Assembly (NCBI RefSeq): GCF_014042365.1
Contig: NZ_JACEZS010000010.1
Coordinates: 124,001 to 188,000 of the forward strand
Source of the DNA: Rugamonas fusca
GTDB lineage: Bacteria > Pseudomonadota > Gammaproteobacteria > Burkholderiales > Burkholderiaceae_D
Length of the DNA: 64,000 nucleotides
Reading direction: 5' to 3'
Below, piece by piece: positions 43,726 to 52,856 of the stretch; position 1 is the stretch's first letter; every line of letters begins with the position of its first letter. A model generated the notes under the pieces. The model was not told where the DNA came from, made no database searches, and worked only from the letters and a program-made list of their open reading frames with translations. Position numbers and translations under genes: made by a program.

Positions 43726-45126
43726 TTAGCGGCCGCGGCCGCCGGAGCGGTGCTGCGGGGCCGAGCGCGAGGCGCCTGGACGGCCGCCACCGCCACCACC
43801 GCCACCCGCGCCGCGCGGCTTGGCGCCGCCGCCGGTCTTGACACGGATTACCTGGCCGCCACCGCCACCGCCACCGGCGTTGCGGTTGCCACCGCCACCA
43901 CCGTTACGCTGGCCGCCGTTGCGGTGGCCGGGGCCGCCGCTGCGCAGCTGGATCGGTTGCGGACGGGCGTTCGGATCCGGCTCGAAGCCGGGAATCACGG
44001 CGCGCGGCAGGGTCTGCTTGATGAGCTTTTCGATGTCCTTGAGCATGTCGTGCTCGTCCACGCACACCAGCGACACGGCTTCGCCCGTGGCGCCGGCGCG
44101 GCCGGTGCGGCCGATGCGGTGCACATAGTCTTCCGGAATGTTGGGCAGGTCGTAGTTGACCACGTGCGGCAACTGGTCGATGTCGATGCCGCGCGCGGCG
44201 ATGTCGGTGGCCACCAGCACTTGCAGCTTGTTGTCCTTGAACTCGGACAGCGCCTTGGTCCGGGCCGACTGGCTCTTGTTGCCGTGGATGGCCATGGCGC
44301 CGATGCCGTCATTACCGAGCTGTTCGACCAGCTTGTTGGCGCCGTGCTTGGTGCGGGTAAACACCAGCACCTGGTGCCAGTTGTTGCTCTTGATGAGGTG
44401 GGCCAGCATCGGGTGCTTCTTGTCGCGGTCGACCGGGTGGATCTTTTGCGCGATCACTTCCACGGTCGAGTTGCGGCGTGCCACTTCGATGGTGGCCGGC
44501 TTGTTCAGCAGGCCGTCGGCCAGGGCCTTGATCTCGTCGGAGAAGGTGGCCGAGAACAGCAGGTTCTGGCGCTTGGGCGGCAGCGCGGCCAGTACCTTGC
44601 GGATGTCGCGGATGAAGCCCATGTCGAGCATGCGGTCCGCTTCATCGAGGATCAGGATCTCGATTTTCGACAGGTCCACCGTGCGCTGTTCCATGTGGTC
44701 CAGCAGGCGGCCCGGGGTGGCGACCAGGATGTCGACGCCATGCTTGAGCTGCTTGATCTGGGGATTGATGCCCACGCCGCCAAAGATCACGGTGGAGTTC
44801 AACTTGGTGTACTTGCCGTACACGCGCACGCTTTCCTCGACCTGGGCCGCCAGTTCGCGGGTCGGGGTCAGGATCAGGGCGCGGATCGGACGTTGCGACG
44901 TGTTGCCCGTCATGGCCATGCCGTTGGCGTCGGTCGACAGGCGGTGCAGCACGGGCAGCGTGAAGCCGGCCGTCTTGCCGGTGCCGGTCTGGGCGCCGGC
45001 CAACAGGTCGCCGCCATTCAATACGGCAGGGATCGCCTGCGCCTGGATCGGGGTCGGGGTGGTGTAACCCGTTTCGGTTACTGCACGGACGATAGCGTCG
45101 GACAAACCGAGTTTGGAAAAGGACAT
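43726..45126 (-). CDS. rhlE: DEAD-box RNA helicase RhlE
   Basis: A 466-residue RNA helicase. Seen in order: Q motif ([14 protein letters not shown]), [26 protein letters not shown] in [29 protein letters not shown] and [10 protein letters not shown]. The last 90 residues are a Gly/Arg/Asn-rich low-complexity tail with RGG-like repeats, which binds RNA in this family. RhlE is a cold- and ribosome-related helicase. The start MSFSKLGL was chosen as the conserved beginning; a longer frame to 45159 is not. A 110-base leader precedes the gene. Confidence 0.93.
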   Translation of the reverse strand: MSFSKLGLSDAIVRAVTETGYTTPTPIQAQAIPAVLNGGDLLAGAQTGTGKTAGFTLPVLHRLSTDANGMAMTGNTSQRPIRALILTPTRELAAQVEESVRVYGKYTKLNSTVIFGGVGINPQIKQLKHGVDILVATPGRLLDHMEQRTVDLSKIEILILDEADRMLDMGFIRDIRKVLAALPPKRQNLLFSATFSDEIKALADGLLNKPATIEVARRNSTVEVIAQKIHPVDRDKKHPMLAHLIKSNNWHQVLVFTRTKHGANKLVEQLGNDGIGAMAIHGNKSQSARTKALSEFKDNKLQVLVATDIAARGIDIDQLPHVVNYDLPNIPEDYVHRIGRTGRAGATGEAVSLVCVDEHDMLKDIEKLIKQTLPRAVIPGFEPDPNARPQPIQLRSGGPGHRNGGQRNGGGGGNRNAGGGGGGGQVIRVKTGGGAKPRGAGGGGGGGGRPGASRSAPQHRSGGRGR

Positions 45127-45274
45127 GATAACTTTATATAAAGATCGGCCTGTCGCCACGGATGGCGCCAGTCGCAGGCAATCGGATTAGGTAAGACAGC
45201 GGCAGAGGACTGGTCAGGGCGCCGCAGGCCGGAGTATAACAGCATCCTTGGCCAGATATTTCGCCACGGAAACG

Positions 45275-45303
45275 AAAAAGGGAGCAAATGCTCCCTTTTT
45301 TTT
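45275..45303. terminator. bidirectional terminator (suhB side)
   Basis: AAAAAGGGAGCA at 45275-45286 and TGCTCCCTTTTT pair across a very short loop, with T tracts on both strands. It lies downstream of the suhB stop and upstream of the rhlE leader, so it ends suhB transcription. Confidence 0.8.
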
Positions 45304-45343
45304 GTAACAAAACTTCTAATTTTCAGCTGGCGATCGTGTTATC

Positions 45344-46135
45344 TCAGATAAACGGGGTCAGCAGGCCGACCATCTGGCCGAAGATCTTCGGGCTGGCGGC
45401 GATGATGTCGCCCTTGTACAGGTAGTCGGACTCGCCGCTGAACTCGCCGACGATGCCGCCCGCTTCCGTCACCATCAGCGAACCGGCCGCGATATCCCAG
45501 GGTTTCAAGCCTTTTTCATAGAAGCCGTCCAGGCGGCCGGCGGCCACGTAGGCCAGGTCCAGCGCGGCGCTGCCGGGGCGGCGCACGCCATGGCAACGTT
45601 CGGCCATGATGCCGTACATCTTCAGGTATTCATCGAGCGCCTTGGCCGAGCCGGCCACGTAGCCGGTCGACAGCAGGGCGTTGGCCAGGCGGTCGAGCTT
45701 GGTGACGCGGATGCGCTTGTCGTTCAGGTAGGCGCCGGCGCCCTTGGTGGCCGTGAACAGGTCGTTGCGCACGGGGTCGTAGATGACGGCCTGGGTGATC
45801 ACGCCGCGCTGCGACAGCGCGATCGAGATCGAGTATTGCGGGAAGCCGTGCATGAAGTTGGTGGTGCCATCGAGCGGGTCGATGATCCAGGTGTATTCAC
45901 TCTCGTCGTTGGCGTTCTTGGACGGACCCGATTCCTCGGCCACGAAGGCGTGGTCGGGATAAGCTTTGGACAGCACTTCAATGATGGCCTGTTCGGCGGC
46001 CTGGTCGACATCGGTGACGAAATCGTTATGTTGTTTCTCGGTCACAGTGACGCGATCGAGGTCGAAGGAGGCGCGGTTGATGACGGCGGCGCCGCGGCGG
46101 GCGGCCTTGATCGCCGTGTTGAGCATTGGGTGCAT
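45344..46135 (-). CDS. suhB: inositol monophosphatase SuhB
   Basis: A 263-residue inositol monophosphatase family protein. Metal-binding motifs are clear: EESG in [22 protein letters not shown] and [17 protein letters not shown]. SuhB also joins transcription elongation complexes on rRNA genes. The start [15 protein letters not shown] is the conserved one; an upstream frame to 46285 is rejected. It is divergent from trmJ with 194 bases between, the usual arrangement in Burkholderiales. Confidence 0.95.
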   Translation of the reverse strand: MHPMLNTAIKAARRGAAVINRASFDLDRVTVTEKQHNDFVTDVDQAAEQAIIEVLSKAYPDHAFVAEESGPSKNANDESEYTWIIDPLDGTTNFMHGFPQYSISIALSQRGVITQAVIYDPVRNDLFTATKGAGAYLNDKRIRVTKLDRLANALLSTGYVAGSAKALDEYLKMYGIMAERCHGVRRPGSAALDLAYVAAGRLDGFYEKGLKPWDIAAGSLMVTEAGGIVGEFSGESDYLYKGDIIAASPKIFGQMVGLLTPFI

Positions 46136-46329
46136 GTAAGCTTTTCCGTTAAAAGAACGCCACTGCCCGCCCGGACCAAGTCGTCCCGGCGGCACAATGG
46201 GGGTACAAGAATGAATTAAAGAGCGAAGCGGCGGCGACAGGGTAAAATCCGGGGTTGCGGGCCGCCTCTGGTGGCAAGCTTGCAAGATTGAATTTTTAGT
46301 ATCGAAACCGCGCGATAGCGCTATTTTAA

Positions 46330-47106
46330 ATGAACCTGCCCGAAATCAACACGACTCTTTTTCACCGGCTGCGATTTATTCTGGTCCAGACTAGCCGGGC
46401 GGGCAATATCGGGGCCGTGGCCAGGGCCATGAAGACCATGGGCTACACCGAGCTGGTGCTGGTGTCGCCCCGCTTCGAGGGCATGCTGGAAGACCCGGAG
46501 GCCGTGGCCTTCGCCAGTGGCGCGCTCGACATCTTGCAGGGCGCGCGCGTGGTGCAGACCATGGCCGAGGCGCTCGATGGCATCAACTTCGCGGCCGCCG
46601 TGTCGGCCCGGCTGCGCGAATATTCGCCGCCCGTGCTCACGCCGCGCGAACTGGCGGGCCAGCTGGTGGCCAATGGCGAGCTGCGCGCGGCCGTTATTTT
46701 CGGCAATGAACGATTCGGCTTGCCCAACGACGTGGTGGCCCAGTGCAATGTGCTGATCAACATTCCCGCCAACCCCGATTACTCGTCGCTCAATCTGTCG
46801 CAGGCGGCCCAGGTGCTGGCCTATGAGTGCCGCATGGCGGCGCTGGACGGCCAGCGCGCCGCGACGGAAGTGGGCTTTCAGGGCGAGGCGGCCAGCCTGG
46901 CCCAGATCGAGGGCATGTACACCCACCTGGAACAGGCGCTGGTGGCGATTGGCTTTCTTGATGCCAGCAACCCGCGCAAGCTGATGCCGCGTCTGAAGCG
47001 GCTGTTCGCGCGGGCCGGGCTGGAAACGGAGGAAGTCAACATCCTGCGCGGCATCGCGCGCCAGATGGCGGCCGTGGCGCAGGGCAAGGATCCGCGCCGG
47101 CGCTGA
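46330..47106 (+). CDS. trmJ: tRNA (cytidine/uridine-2'-O-)-methyltransferase TrmJ
   Basis: A 258-residue SpoU/TrmD-fold methyltransferase. Its N-terminal part ([25 protein letters not shown]) and motifs [13 protein letters not shown] and [22 protein letters not shown] match TrmJ, which methylates position 32 of tRNAs. The 90-residue C-terminal helical domain is present. It is divergent from suhB and converges with the next gene, 12 bases apart. Confidence 0.94.
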   Translation: MNLPEINTTLFHRLRFILVQTSRAGNIGAVARAMKTMGYTELVLVSPRFEGMLEDPEAVAFASGALDILQGARVVQTMAEALDGINFAAAVSARLREYSPPVLTPRELAGQLVANGELRAAVIFGNERFGLPNDVVAQCNVLINIPANPDYSSLNLSQAAQVLAYECRMAALDGQRAATEVGFQGEAASLAQIEGMYTHLEQALVAIGFLDASNPRKLMPRLKRLFARAGLETEEVNILRGIARQMAAVAQGKDPRRR

Positions 47107-47118
47107 CCCACGCCACCG

Positions 47119-47817
47119 CTACACCACGTCGAACGGCGCGCTGGCGCCGGCGTAGATGTGCTCCATCGCCTGCCGTTCGCGGCCGACGATGGTGGTGACG
47201 AATTGCCCGGCCTGCTTCATGCGCTTGAAGGCCGTGAAGCCCCGTTCCAAAAATTGCTGCAAGTCACCCAGCCCGGCCAGCCTGGCCGGCCCGCGCATCA
47301 TGTGCAGCGTGGCGTTCAGGAAGGGGATGCGCACCAGCTCGCACAAGGACATGCCCAGCGCCTGCACCAGCGCCAGCTGGCGCGTGCGGTCGGGCGCCGT
47401 GGTGCAGGCGCGGTAGGCGGCCACGTAATCGTTGAGGTCAAATTGCGTGCCCAGTGCGCGCGCCATGGCCGTGTCCAGCCGCTCCGACAGCGCGTCGAGC
47501 ACGATCGCTTCGGTGATGGTCTGCAATGCGTTGACGGGCAATAAGCGTTGCATGGTGGGGATGATGCGTTCCAGGTCCGCATCGCGCTGGCTCAGGTCGT
47601 GCGCACCGTACAGTTCTTCGAGAAAAAACAGCGCGGCCTCGCGCGAATTGGGCGCGGCCAGCAGGTCGGCGTGGGTGGTGGCCAGCCGCTGCGACTGGAA
47701 TTGCTTGAGCGCCGTGCGTGCCGCCAGCAGCGCCGGATCGCGTTGCGCGCCTTGCCGCTCGGACTGCACGGCATGCAGTTGTTGCTGCAGGGTTTGCACT
47801 AATTCTTCTTTCTTCAT
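47119..47817 (-). CDS. FFLEELYG-motif protein of unknown function
   Basis: A 232-residue all-helical cytosolic protein. The strong motif FFLEELYGAHDLSQRDADLERIIPTMQRLLP (from about residue 64) is one I associate with a conserved but uncharacterised proteobacterial family. Other conserved-looking parts are LCELVRIPFLNATLHMMRGPARLAGLGDLQQFLERGF. No signal peptide or membrane segment is visible. A 128-base gap divides it from the divergent GMC pair. Confidence 0.78.
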   Translation of the reverse strand: MKKEELVQTLQQQLHAVQSERQGAQRDPALLAARTALKQFQSQRLATTHADLLAAPNSREAALFFLEELYGAHDLSQRDADLERIIPTMQRLLPVNALQTITEAIVLDALSERLDTAMARALGTQFDLNDYVAAYRACTTAPDRTRQLALVQALGMSLCELVRIPFLNATLHMMRGPARLAGLGDLQQFLERGFTAFKRMKQAGQFVTTIVGRERQAMEHIYAGASAPFDVV

Positions 47818-47945
47818 GTCACCTTTTTACCAGAACCGGGTAGATGCGGCACTCTATTTTTCCCTTCAAAATCAAGCTTGCCTTTGACGTACACTAGAAA
47901 AATAGGCCAGAAGCCATATGAAAAAACCAGAACTGGATGGAGACC

Positions 47946-48470
47946 ATGACCACTTCCCGCAGATCGTTTTTGAAGATCGGCATCCTCGGCGCGGTGACGC
48001 TGGCCGCTGGCGGCGCGCTGTACCGCGTCGTGCACGGTCCGGCCCAGCCGCACGCGTTCGCGCTGGATGACAACGCGCGCGCCGTGCTGACGGCGATTAT
48101 CCCGTCCATGCTGGGCCCGGTGCTGCCCACCGCGCCCGCCGCGCGCGCGGCCGCCATCGCCAACACGGTGGACCGCGTGGCCGGCGCCGTGCATGGCTTG
48201 CCGCTGGCCACCCAGAAGGAAGTGCAGGACCTGTTCGGCCTGCTATCGCTGGGACCGGCGCGCCGCTTCCTGGCCGGTGTGCCGGCCAGCTGGAACGAGG
48301 CCACCACGGCCCAGGTCGACGCTTTCCTGCAAAGCTGGCAGCACCACCGCATCGCCATGCTGGTCACGGCCTACCAGGCCTTGCATGACCTGATCGCCGG
48401 TGCCTGGTATTCCGATCCCGCGCACTGGGATGCGATCGGCTATCCCGGCCCGATCAAGGAATTGAGCTGA
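47946..48470 (+). CDS. Tat-exported dehydrogenase small subunit-like protein
   Basis: A 174-residue protein with a twin-arginine signal (SRRSFLKIGILGAVTLAAGG). The rest is helical and resembles the small (subunit 3 type) partner of membrane-bound gluconate-like dehydrogenases. The start MTTSRRSF follows GGAG. It precedes the GMC gene by 28 bases, as in known two- or three-part dehydrogenases; the cytochrome subunit seen in those is missing here. Confidence 0.72.
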   Translation: MTTSRRSFLKIGILGAVTLAAGGALYRVVHGPAQPHAFALDDNARAVLTAIIPSMLGPVLPTAPAARAAAIANTVDRVAGAVHGLPLATQKEVQDLFGLLSLGPARRFLAGVPASWNEATTAQVDAFLQSWQHHRIAMLVTAYQALHDLIAGAWYSDPAHWDAIGYPGPIKELS

Positions 48471-48498
48471 ACCGTCCGCCATCTTTCTGGAAGTCGCA

Positions 48499-50151
48499 AT
48501 GATCAAAACGAATATCCCCCTCACGCCCGCCACGGGCCCGATTCCCGATCCCATCCAGGCTGGCCTGGCCGCCGGCTGGGACGTCACCGATTGCGCCCAG
48601 CTGGACGGCGACCGCACGCTGGAGGCGGACGTGGTCATCGTCGGCAGCGGCGCCGGCGGCGGCGTCACGGCCGAGATCCTGACGCTGGCCGGCCTCAAGG
48701 TGCTGATCGTCGAGGAGGGCGCGCTCAAGTCCTCGCGCGACTTCAAGATGCGCGAGTCGGACGCCTATCCCACGCTGTACCAGGAATCGGGCGCGCGCAA
48801 GACGCGCGACAAGGGCATCAACATCCTGCAGGGCCGCACGGTGGGCGGCACCACCGTCGTCAACTGGACCACCAGCTTCCGCACCCCGCCGGGCACGCTC
48901 AATTACTGGACCGAGCGCTTCGGCCTCAAGAGCTACACGCCTGAGGCGCTGGCGCCGTGGTTCGCCATGATGGAGGAGCGGCTCAGCATCCACGAGTGGG
49001 CGACCCCGCCCAACGCCAACAACGACTTGCTGCGCCAGGGCGCGGCCAAGCTCGGCATTCCCACGGCCACCATCCACCGCAACGTCAACGGTTGCTGGAA
49101 CCTCGGTTACTGCGGCATGGGCTGCCCCACCAACGCCAAGCAATCGATGCTGGTGACGACCTTGCCGTCGGCCCTCAAGCGCGGCGCCGTGCTGCTCACG
49201 CGGCTGCGCGCGGAACGCTTCCAGTTCAAGGGCGAGCGCGTGGACCGGCTCGACTGCGTGGCGCTGGACGCGGCGGGCCTGGCGCCCACCGGCCGCAAGG
49301 TGACGCTGCGCGCCAGGCACTTCGTGCTGGCCGGCGGCGCCATCAACTCGCCGGCGCTGCTGATGCGCTCGGCCGCGCCCGATCCGCATGGCTTGCTGGG
49401 CAAGCGCACCTTTTTGCACCCGACCATCATCTCGGCCGGCCTGTTCGAGCAGCGCGTCGATGGCTACGCGGGCGCGCCGCAGTCCGTGTATTCGGACCAC
49501 TTCCTGCACACCGGACCCATCGATGGCCCGGTCGGCTACAAGCTGGAAGCGCCGCCGCTGCATCCGTTGCTGCTGTCGTCCACCATGCCCGGCTTCGGCG
49601 CCCGCCACGCCGACATGATGCGCCAGTTCCCGCACCTGCAAGGCATGCTGGCGCTGCTGCGCGACGGCTTCCATCCCGAATCCGTGGGCGGCGCCGTCAT
49701 GCTCAACAGCGACGGCGCGCCCGTGCTCGATTATCCGATTACGGATTTCCTGTGGGACGGCGTGCGCCGTTCGCTGCTGACCATGGCCGAAGTCCAGTTC
49801 GCGGCCGGCGCGAAAAAAGTCACGCCGGTGCACGAGATGGCCGACAGCTACAGCACCTGGGACGCGGCCAAACAGGCCATCAACAACTTGCCGTACAAGG
49901 TCTTGCAGTCCAAGGTGGTGTCGGCCCACGTGATGGGCGGCTGCACGCTGTCGGACGACGAGCGGCTGGGCGTGGTGGGCGCCGATGGCCGCTACCATGG
50001 CGTGAGCAACCTGTCGGTGCATGACGGTTCGCTGTTCCCGACCTCGATCGGCGCCAATCCGCAATTGTCGATCTACGGCATCACGGCACGCCTGGCCAGC
50101 GCGCTGGCGCAGCAGCTGACGGGCAAGCCGGCGCCGCGCGCGAGCGCGTAG
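48499..50151 (+). CDS. GMC-family oxidoreductase
   Basis: A 550-residue flavoprotein of the glucose-methanol-choline group. The FAD-binding fold is at about 35-70 (VVIVGSGAGGGVTAEILTLAGLKVLIVEEG), a second family signature is GRTVGGTTVVNWTTSFRTP and the C-terminus has VSAHVMGGCTLSDDERLGVVGADGR...SIGANPQLSIYGITARLA, with the usual catalytic His near HVMGGC. Several cysteines (NGCWNLGYCGMGCPTNAKQS) are unusual and may bind a cofactor or be structural. No signal of its own; it may ride with the Tat subunit. Confidence 0.9.
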   Translation: MIKTNIPLTPATGPIPDPIQAGLAAGWDVTDCAQLDGDRTLEADVVIVGSGAGGGVTAEILTLAGLKVLIVEEGALKSSRDFKMRESDAYPTLYQESGARKTRDKGINILQGRTVGGTTVVNWTTSFRTPPGTLNYWTERFGLKSYTPEALAPWFAMMEERLSIHEWATPPNANNDLLRQGAAKLGIPTATIHRNVNGCWNLGYCGMGCPTNAKQSMLVTTLPSALKRGAVLLTRLRAERFQFKGERVDRLDCVALDAAGLAPTGRKVTLRARHFVLAGGAINSPALLMRSAAPDPHGLLGKRTFLHPTIISAGLFEQRVDGYAGAPQSVYSDHFLHTGPIDGPVGYKLEAPPLHPLLLSSTMPGFGARHADMMRQFPHLQGMLALLRDGFHPESVGGAVMLNSDGAPVLDYPITDFLWDGVRRSLLTMAEVQFAAGAKKVTPVHEMADSYSTWDAAKQAINNLPYKVLQSKVVSAHVMGGCTLSDDERLGVVGADGRYHGVSNLSVHDGSLFPTSIGANPQLSIYGITARLASALAQQLTGKPAPRASA

Positions 50152-50192
50152 CGCGCCGCGACCACGGGCGCCATCGCGGCGAGGATGAGGGC

Positions 50193-51134
50193 ATGTTGAA
50201 ACGTATCCTGATCGTGTTGTTGCTGGTGCAGGCCGCCGCCGCGCTGGGCGTGGCGCTGGCCGCGCGGCGCGCGTGGGGGCTGGACTGGTGGGCCGCGCTG
50301 GCCATCGGCGTGGGCGCCGTGCTGGCGCTGCGGCTGCTGATCTCGCTGCATAACTTCTACCTGAGCTGGCGCGCCGGCAGCGCCGTGCCGCCCGCGTTCA
50401 GACTGTCGCCGCTGGGCTGGCTGCGCCTCGTGCTGTATGAATTTCATGCCTCCCTGGCCGCTTCTTCCCTCCACATGCTGCATGGTACGGCGCCCCACGT
50501 GGTGGCCGGCGGGACGCAGCCGCCGGTGCTGCTGCTGCACGGCTATGCCTGCAACAGCGGCTACTGGACCCAGTTGAGCGCCCGGCTGCGCCAGGCCGGC
50601 ATCAGCCATCTGGCGCCGGACCTGGAACCGCTGGGCGCCGACATCGACCACTACGTGGCGCAAGTGCACGCCAGCGTCGCGCAATTGTGCGCGGCGGCCG
50701 GCGCGCAGCGCGTGGTGATCGTGGCCCACAGCATGGGCGGGCTGGTGGCGCGCGCCTACCTGCGCCGCCATGGCCATGCCCGGGTGGCGCGCGTGATCAC
50801 GCTGGGCACGCCCCATCACGGCACGGCGCTGGCCAGCTGGGGCCTGGGCCGCAACGCGGCCCAGATGCGGCGCGGCAGCAGCTGGCTGCGCGTGCTGGAC
50901 GCCGCTGACGCAAATTCGCAACGTGACATGATGACTTCCATCTATTCTCACCACGACAACATTGTTGCGCCGCAGGACTCCAGCCAGCTGGCCGGCGCGC
51001 GCCATGTGGCGGTGGGTGCCATCGGCCACGTGGCGCTGGGCCGCCATCCGGCCATCCTGCGCCAGGTGCTGGCCGAAATCGCCGCCGTTCCGCTTGCGGC
51101 GCGGCGCGTGGACAGTCCCGGCCAGCTTCGATAG
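50193..51134 (+). CDS. alpha/beta hydrolase (lipase-like)
   Basis: A 313-residue hydrolase with a hydrophobic N-terminal anchor (1-50, two segments) and an alpha/beta-hydrolase fold at 105-300. The nucleophile is S180 in VAHSMGGLVARAYLRRHG, the oxyanion HG in LLLHGYACNSGYW, and the catalytic Asp and His are near the C-terminus (HHDNIVAPQDSSQL and GHVALGRHP). The sequence resembles bacterial lipases and acyltransferases of the LipA/EstA kind. Substrate unknown. Confidence 0.85.
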   Translation: MLKRILIVLLLVQAAAALGVALAARRAWGLDWWAALAIGVGAVLALRLLISLHNFYLSWRAGSAVPPAFRLSPLGWLRLVLYEFHASLAASSLHMLHGTAPHVVAGGTQPPVLLLHGYACNSGYWTQLSARLRQAGISHLAPDLEPLGADIDHYVAQVHASVAQLCAAAGAQRVVIVAHSMGGLVARAYLRRHGHARVARVITLGTPHHGTALASWGLGRNAAQMRRGSSWLRVLDAADANSQRDMMTSIYSHHDNIVAPQDSSQLAGARHVAVGAIGHVALGRHPAILRQVLAEIAAVPLAARRVDSPGQLR

Positions 51135-51321
51135 ACTGTTGTTGTTGCCTAGGCAAAGTCACAGTTGGGGTGACTGGCCAGGCTAACCGGCCGGTGCGTG
51201 ACTTTCTGTGAGATTTTCGCGTGCACGTTGCTGTATGGTTACTCCTAAGCAGCGCGGCATCCCGTCCACAGGCCGCCATGGCCGTCGCAGGCCGCGATGT
51301 GCTCCCCTCCGAGGCGCGACG

Positions 51322-52803
51322 ATGGCAACAGATTTCGGTACCTTGATCCTGAACGAAACGCCGGACGCGGTGGTCCTGACCTCGCCCGCGGGGGAGGTAT
51401 TGTGCTGGACGCCGGGGGCGCAGGCCGTGTTTGGCTACAGCGCGCAGGAGGCGCTGGGCCACCTGCTGCACGAACTGATCGCGCCGGCCGAGCGCGACGG
51501 CGAGGACATGGCCATCCTGCAGCAGACCCTGGCGAACGGCGCGGCCACCTACGAGACCGTGCGCCGGGCCAAGGATGGCACCCTGGTCTATATCGACAGT
51601 TCCAGCAAGGCCATCCGTGGTGACGATGGCGCCGTCCAGTACATTTTGTGGAGCAAGAAGGACGTCACCCACCTCAAGATCCAGCGCGACGCCAAGCTGG
51701 TCGAGGCGCGCTTTGGCGGCTTGCTCGAATCCATGCCCGACGCCATCATCATGGCCAACGCCAGCGGCCGCGTGGTGCTGGCCAACCGCCAGGCCGAGAC
51801 CCTGTTCGGCTACAGCCGCGGCGAATTGCGCGGCACCTTGCTCGAGGAATTGATGCCACCCCGTTTCCGCGGGGCGCACGTGGGCTACCGCAGCGATTAT
51901 TTCGCCGAGCCGCAGGTGCGGCCCATGGGTTCGGGGCGCGACCTGTTCGGCTTGCGCAAGGATGGCGAGGAATTCCCCGTTGAAATCAGCCTGAGCCCGA
52001 TCGAGACGGAGGAGGGCATGCTGATCATGAGCGCCATCCGCGACAGCAGTGAGCGCCGCCATATCGAACACACCTTGCACGAGAAAAATATCGAACTGGC
52101 CAACGCCAACGCGGCCAAGGACCGTTTCCTGGCCGGCATGTCCCATGAATTGCGCACCCCGCTCAACGCGATCATCGGATTTACGGGTACTATGCTGATG
52201 AAGCTGCCCGGTCCCGTCAATCCCGAGCAGGAACGCCAGTTGCGCACCATCCAGGGCAGCGCGCGCCACCTGCTGTCGCTGATTAACGATTTGCTGGACC
52301 TGACCAAGATCGAGTCGGGCAAGGTGGAGCTCAATTTCCTGCCACTGCAGTGCCGCGCCCTGATCGAGGAAGTGCTGCAACTGTTTCGCCAGCCGGCCCA
52401 GCAAAAAGGGCTGGACCTGACGTTCGTGTGCGCGCGGCCGGACGTGGGCCTGATGACGGACCGGCGTGCGCTGCAGCAGATCCTGATGAACCTGATTAAC
52501 AACGCGATCAAGTTCACGGTGCGCGGCGAGGTGCGGGTGGGGCTGGACGTGGTCACGCGCGGCGACGCGGCCTGGGCCGAGATCAGCGTGCGCGACACGG
52601 GACCGGGCATCGCGCCCGAGCAGCAGGGGCGGCTGTTCCAGGCCTTCGCCCAGCTCGACGCGAGCGCCACCCGGCCGCACGAGGGCACGGGCCTGGGCTT
52701 GCACCTGAGCCAGAAGCTGGCCGGCCTGCTGCATGGACAGATTGAATTTGAAACCGAGTACGGCGTGGGCAGTACCTTCACGCTGGTGTTGCCGCTCGAT
52801 TGA
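51322..52803 (+). CDS. PAS-PAS sensor histidine kinase
   Basis: A 493-residue cytosolic hybrid-like kinase. Two PAS/PAC domains (5-120 and about 125-250), HisKA with H275 in MSHELRTPLNAIIGF and ATPase with NNAIKF, DTGPGIAPEQQGRLFQAF and GTGLGLHLSQKLAGLL. The start MATDFGTL is chosen because the upstream frame to 51208 is arginine-rich. The downstream REC-REC-GAF-PAS-GGDEF-EAL-REC gene begins 53 bases later and carries three receivers, so it is the likely target. Confidence 0.9.
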   Translation: MATDFGTLILNETPDAVVLTSPAGEVLCWTPGAQAVFGYSAQEALGHLLHELIAPAERDGEDMAILQQTLANGAATYETVRRAKDGTLVYIDSSSKAIRGDDGAVQYILWSKKDVTHLKIQRDAKLVEARFGGLLESMPDAIIMANASGRVVLANRQAETLFGYSRGELRGTLLEELMPPRFRGAHVGYRSDYFAEPQVRPMGSGRDLFGLRKDGEEFPVEISLSPIETEEGMLIMSAIRDSSERRHIEHTLHEKNIELANANAAKDRFLAGMSHELRTPLNAIIGFTGTMLMKLPGPVNPEQERQLRTIQGSARHLLSLINDLLDLTKIESGKVELNFLPLQCRALIEEVLQLFRQPAQQKGLDLTFVCARPDVGLMTDRRALQQILMNLINNAIKFTVRGEVRVGLDVVTRGDAAWAEISVRDTGPGIAPEQQGRLFQAFAQLDASATRPHEGTGLGLHLSQKLAGLLHGQIEFETEYGVGSTFTLVLPLD

Positions 52804-52856
52804 GGGCGGTGCAACGATGAGCCCGCCGGGCAACAAGATCAACCAGGAGCGCTAAC

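Noticed and set aside
43726..44020. Gly-rich repeats as a separate feature
   Set aside because: They are the low-complexity RGG-like tail of RhlE, which is normal for the family.
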